A stretch of 14,356 bases of DNA from positions 1 through 14,356 of the forward strand of contig CAAGJR010000113.1 in NCBI GenBank assembly GCA_900770265.1. Direction: 5' to 3'. A model generated the notes under the pieces. The model made no database searches and was not told where the DNA came from. It saw only the letters and a program-made list of their open reading frames with translations. Shown piece after piece: positions 13,814 to 14,356 of the stretch (position 1 is the stretch's first letter; each line of letters starts with the position of its first letter). The position numbers and the translations under genes were made by a program. The DNA comes from an uncultured Acidaminococcus sp. GTDB taxonomy: Bacteria > Bacillota > Negativicutes > Acidaminococcales > Acidaminococcaceae.

Positions 13814-14356
13814 ATGATGGATATGATTCAGTTACTTACGACTCTTGATACGCAGATTTTGCTCTGGATGCAGCAGAGCCTTCGGTTTGCTTCTGCAACG
13901 GCATTCTGGGAGCTGATGACGGACCTTGGCAATGCAGGGTTCTTATGGATTGTTACGGCTCTTGTCCTTCTGGCCAGAAGAAAGACGAGAACCTATGGGA
14001 TTGCTGTCATCCTTGCCCTCTTCCTCGACGTGGTGATCACCAACGGCATCCTGAAACTCCTCATTGCCCGGCCCCGTCCCTTCCTTACCTATGCAGACAT
14101 CATTCCCCTGATCAAACCGCCGGGAGGCTTTTCCTTCCCGTCGGGGCACAGCGCCTCTTCCTTTGCTGTGTCCTTTGTGCTTTACAAGCTCCTGCCGAAG
14201 CGGGTTGGCATTCCGGCGGTGGTCCTGGCGGTCCTGATCGGATTTTCCCGGATGTATCTGGGGGTCCATTATCCCTCCGATGTGCTGGCCGGACTGGTGA
14301 TCGGGTACGGCATTGCCCGTTTTGTGGTCTGGGTATTGCCGAAACTCCGGCTCCCC
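13814..14356 (+). CDS. PAP2-family membrane phosphatase, 3' end outside the window
   Basis: Membrane-bound acid phosphatase of the PAP2 family; 181 residues are visible and the frame is still open at the window end. The three phosphatase signatures are complete: KLLIARPRP (81-89), PSGH (109-112) in FSFPSGHSASS, and SRMYLGVHYPSD (145-156) with the catalytic His152 and Asp156. At least five hydrophobic segments are visible (about 42-54, 61-78, 113-125, 131-144, 157-174). Family members remove phosphate from phosphatidic acid, phosphatidylglycerol phosphate or undecaprenyl pyrophosphate (BcrC type, cell-wall lipid carrier recycling); the sequence does not settle which. Starts at ATG 13814, 13817 or 13823 are all possible because the ribosome binding site (GAAGAAAAGAG) is weak. 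It is divergent from pepT, with about 210 bases between them. Confidence 0.88.
   Translation, partial: MMDMIQLLTTLDTQILLWMQQSLRFASATAFWELMTDLGNAGFLWIVTALVLLARRKTRTYGIAVILALFLDVVITNGILKLLIARPRPFLTYADIIPLIKPPGGFSFPSGHSASSFAVSFVLYKLLPKRVGIPAVVLAVLIGFSRMYLGVHYPSDVLAGLVIGYGIARFVVWVLPKLRLP

Overview
The window reads as an anaerobic, GC-rich, low-density-regulatory Firmicute chromosome segment, most likely a member of the Negativicutes (an Acidaminococcus-like genome is my best guess). The grounds are the GC-rich codon usage with AT-rich intergenic gaps, Firmicute-type LexA, the hflX–ynbB gene pair known from Bacillus, strong TTGACA/TATACT-type promoters, and a glutamate/dicarboxylate-type symporter together with peptidase T. 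No ribosomal RNA or marker gene is present, so the genus is an inference.

Layout. (1) Positions 1–7136, plus strand: one closely packed run of five genes: rimO (5' end outside the window), cinA, a DEAD-box RNA helicase with a DbpA-type RNA-binding tail, an hflX GTPase with an unusual N-terminal extension, and a ynbB-type PLP enzyme. Spacings are 7, 108, 19 and 18 bases. The 108-base gap holds a double-hairpin repeat. The themes are ribosome modification (RimO), RNA remodelling (helicase) and ribosome rescue (HflX). The run ends in a strong intrinsic terminator near 7350. (2) 7137–7439: a gap with an inverted pair of variable-stem hairpins and two terminator-like hairpins. (3) 7440–8287, minus strand: lexA with a clear promoter overlapped by a Cheo-box-like palindrome. 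(4) 8288–8642: an AT-rich divergent gap with a perfect DnaA-box 9-mer. (5) 8643–10660, plus strand: a three-gene cassette of pyridoxal-kinase-like protein, ECF transporter S component and short radical SAM enzyme, coupled by 6-base spacing and an ATGA overlap. This is the least characterised functional unit here. (6) 10661–10790: a convergent gap made almost wholly of hairpins and a 7-base tandem repeat. (7) 10791–13602, minus strand: a dicarboxylate/amino acid:cation symporter and peptidase T, each with its own promoter, separated by two inverted copies of the same double-hairpin repeat seen before the helicase. (8) 13814–end, plus strand: a PAP2 phosphatase cut by the window edge.

Most notable observations: the HflX N-terminal extension carries a complete JAMM/RadC-type metalloprotease-like motif (Glu, HxH, x7, Ser, xx, Asp); the S-component/radical SAM pair looks like a dedicated salvage system (queuosine precursor or vitamin B6 are the two competing ideas); and two families of dispersed hairpin elements show stem covariation between copies, meaning structure is conserved while sequence is not.
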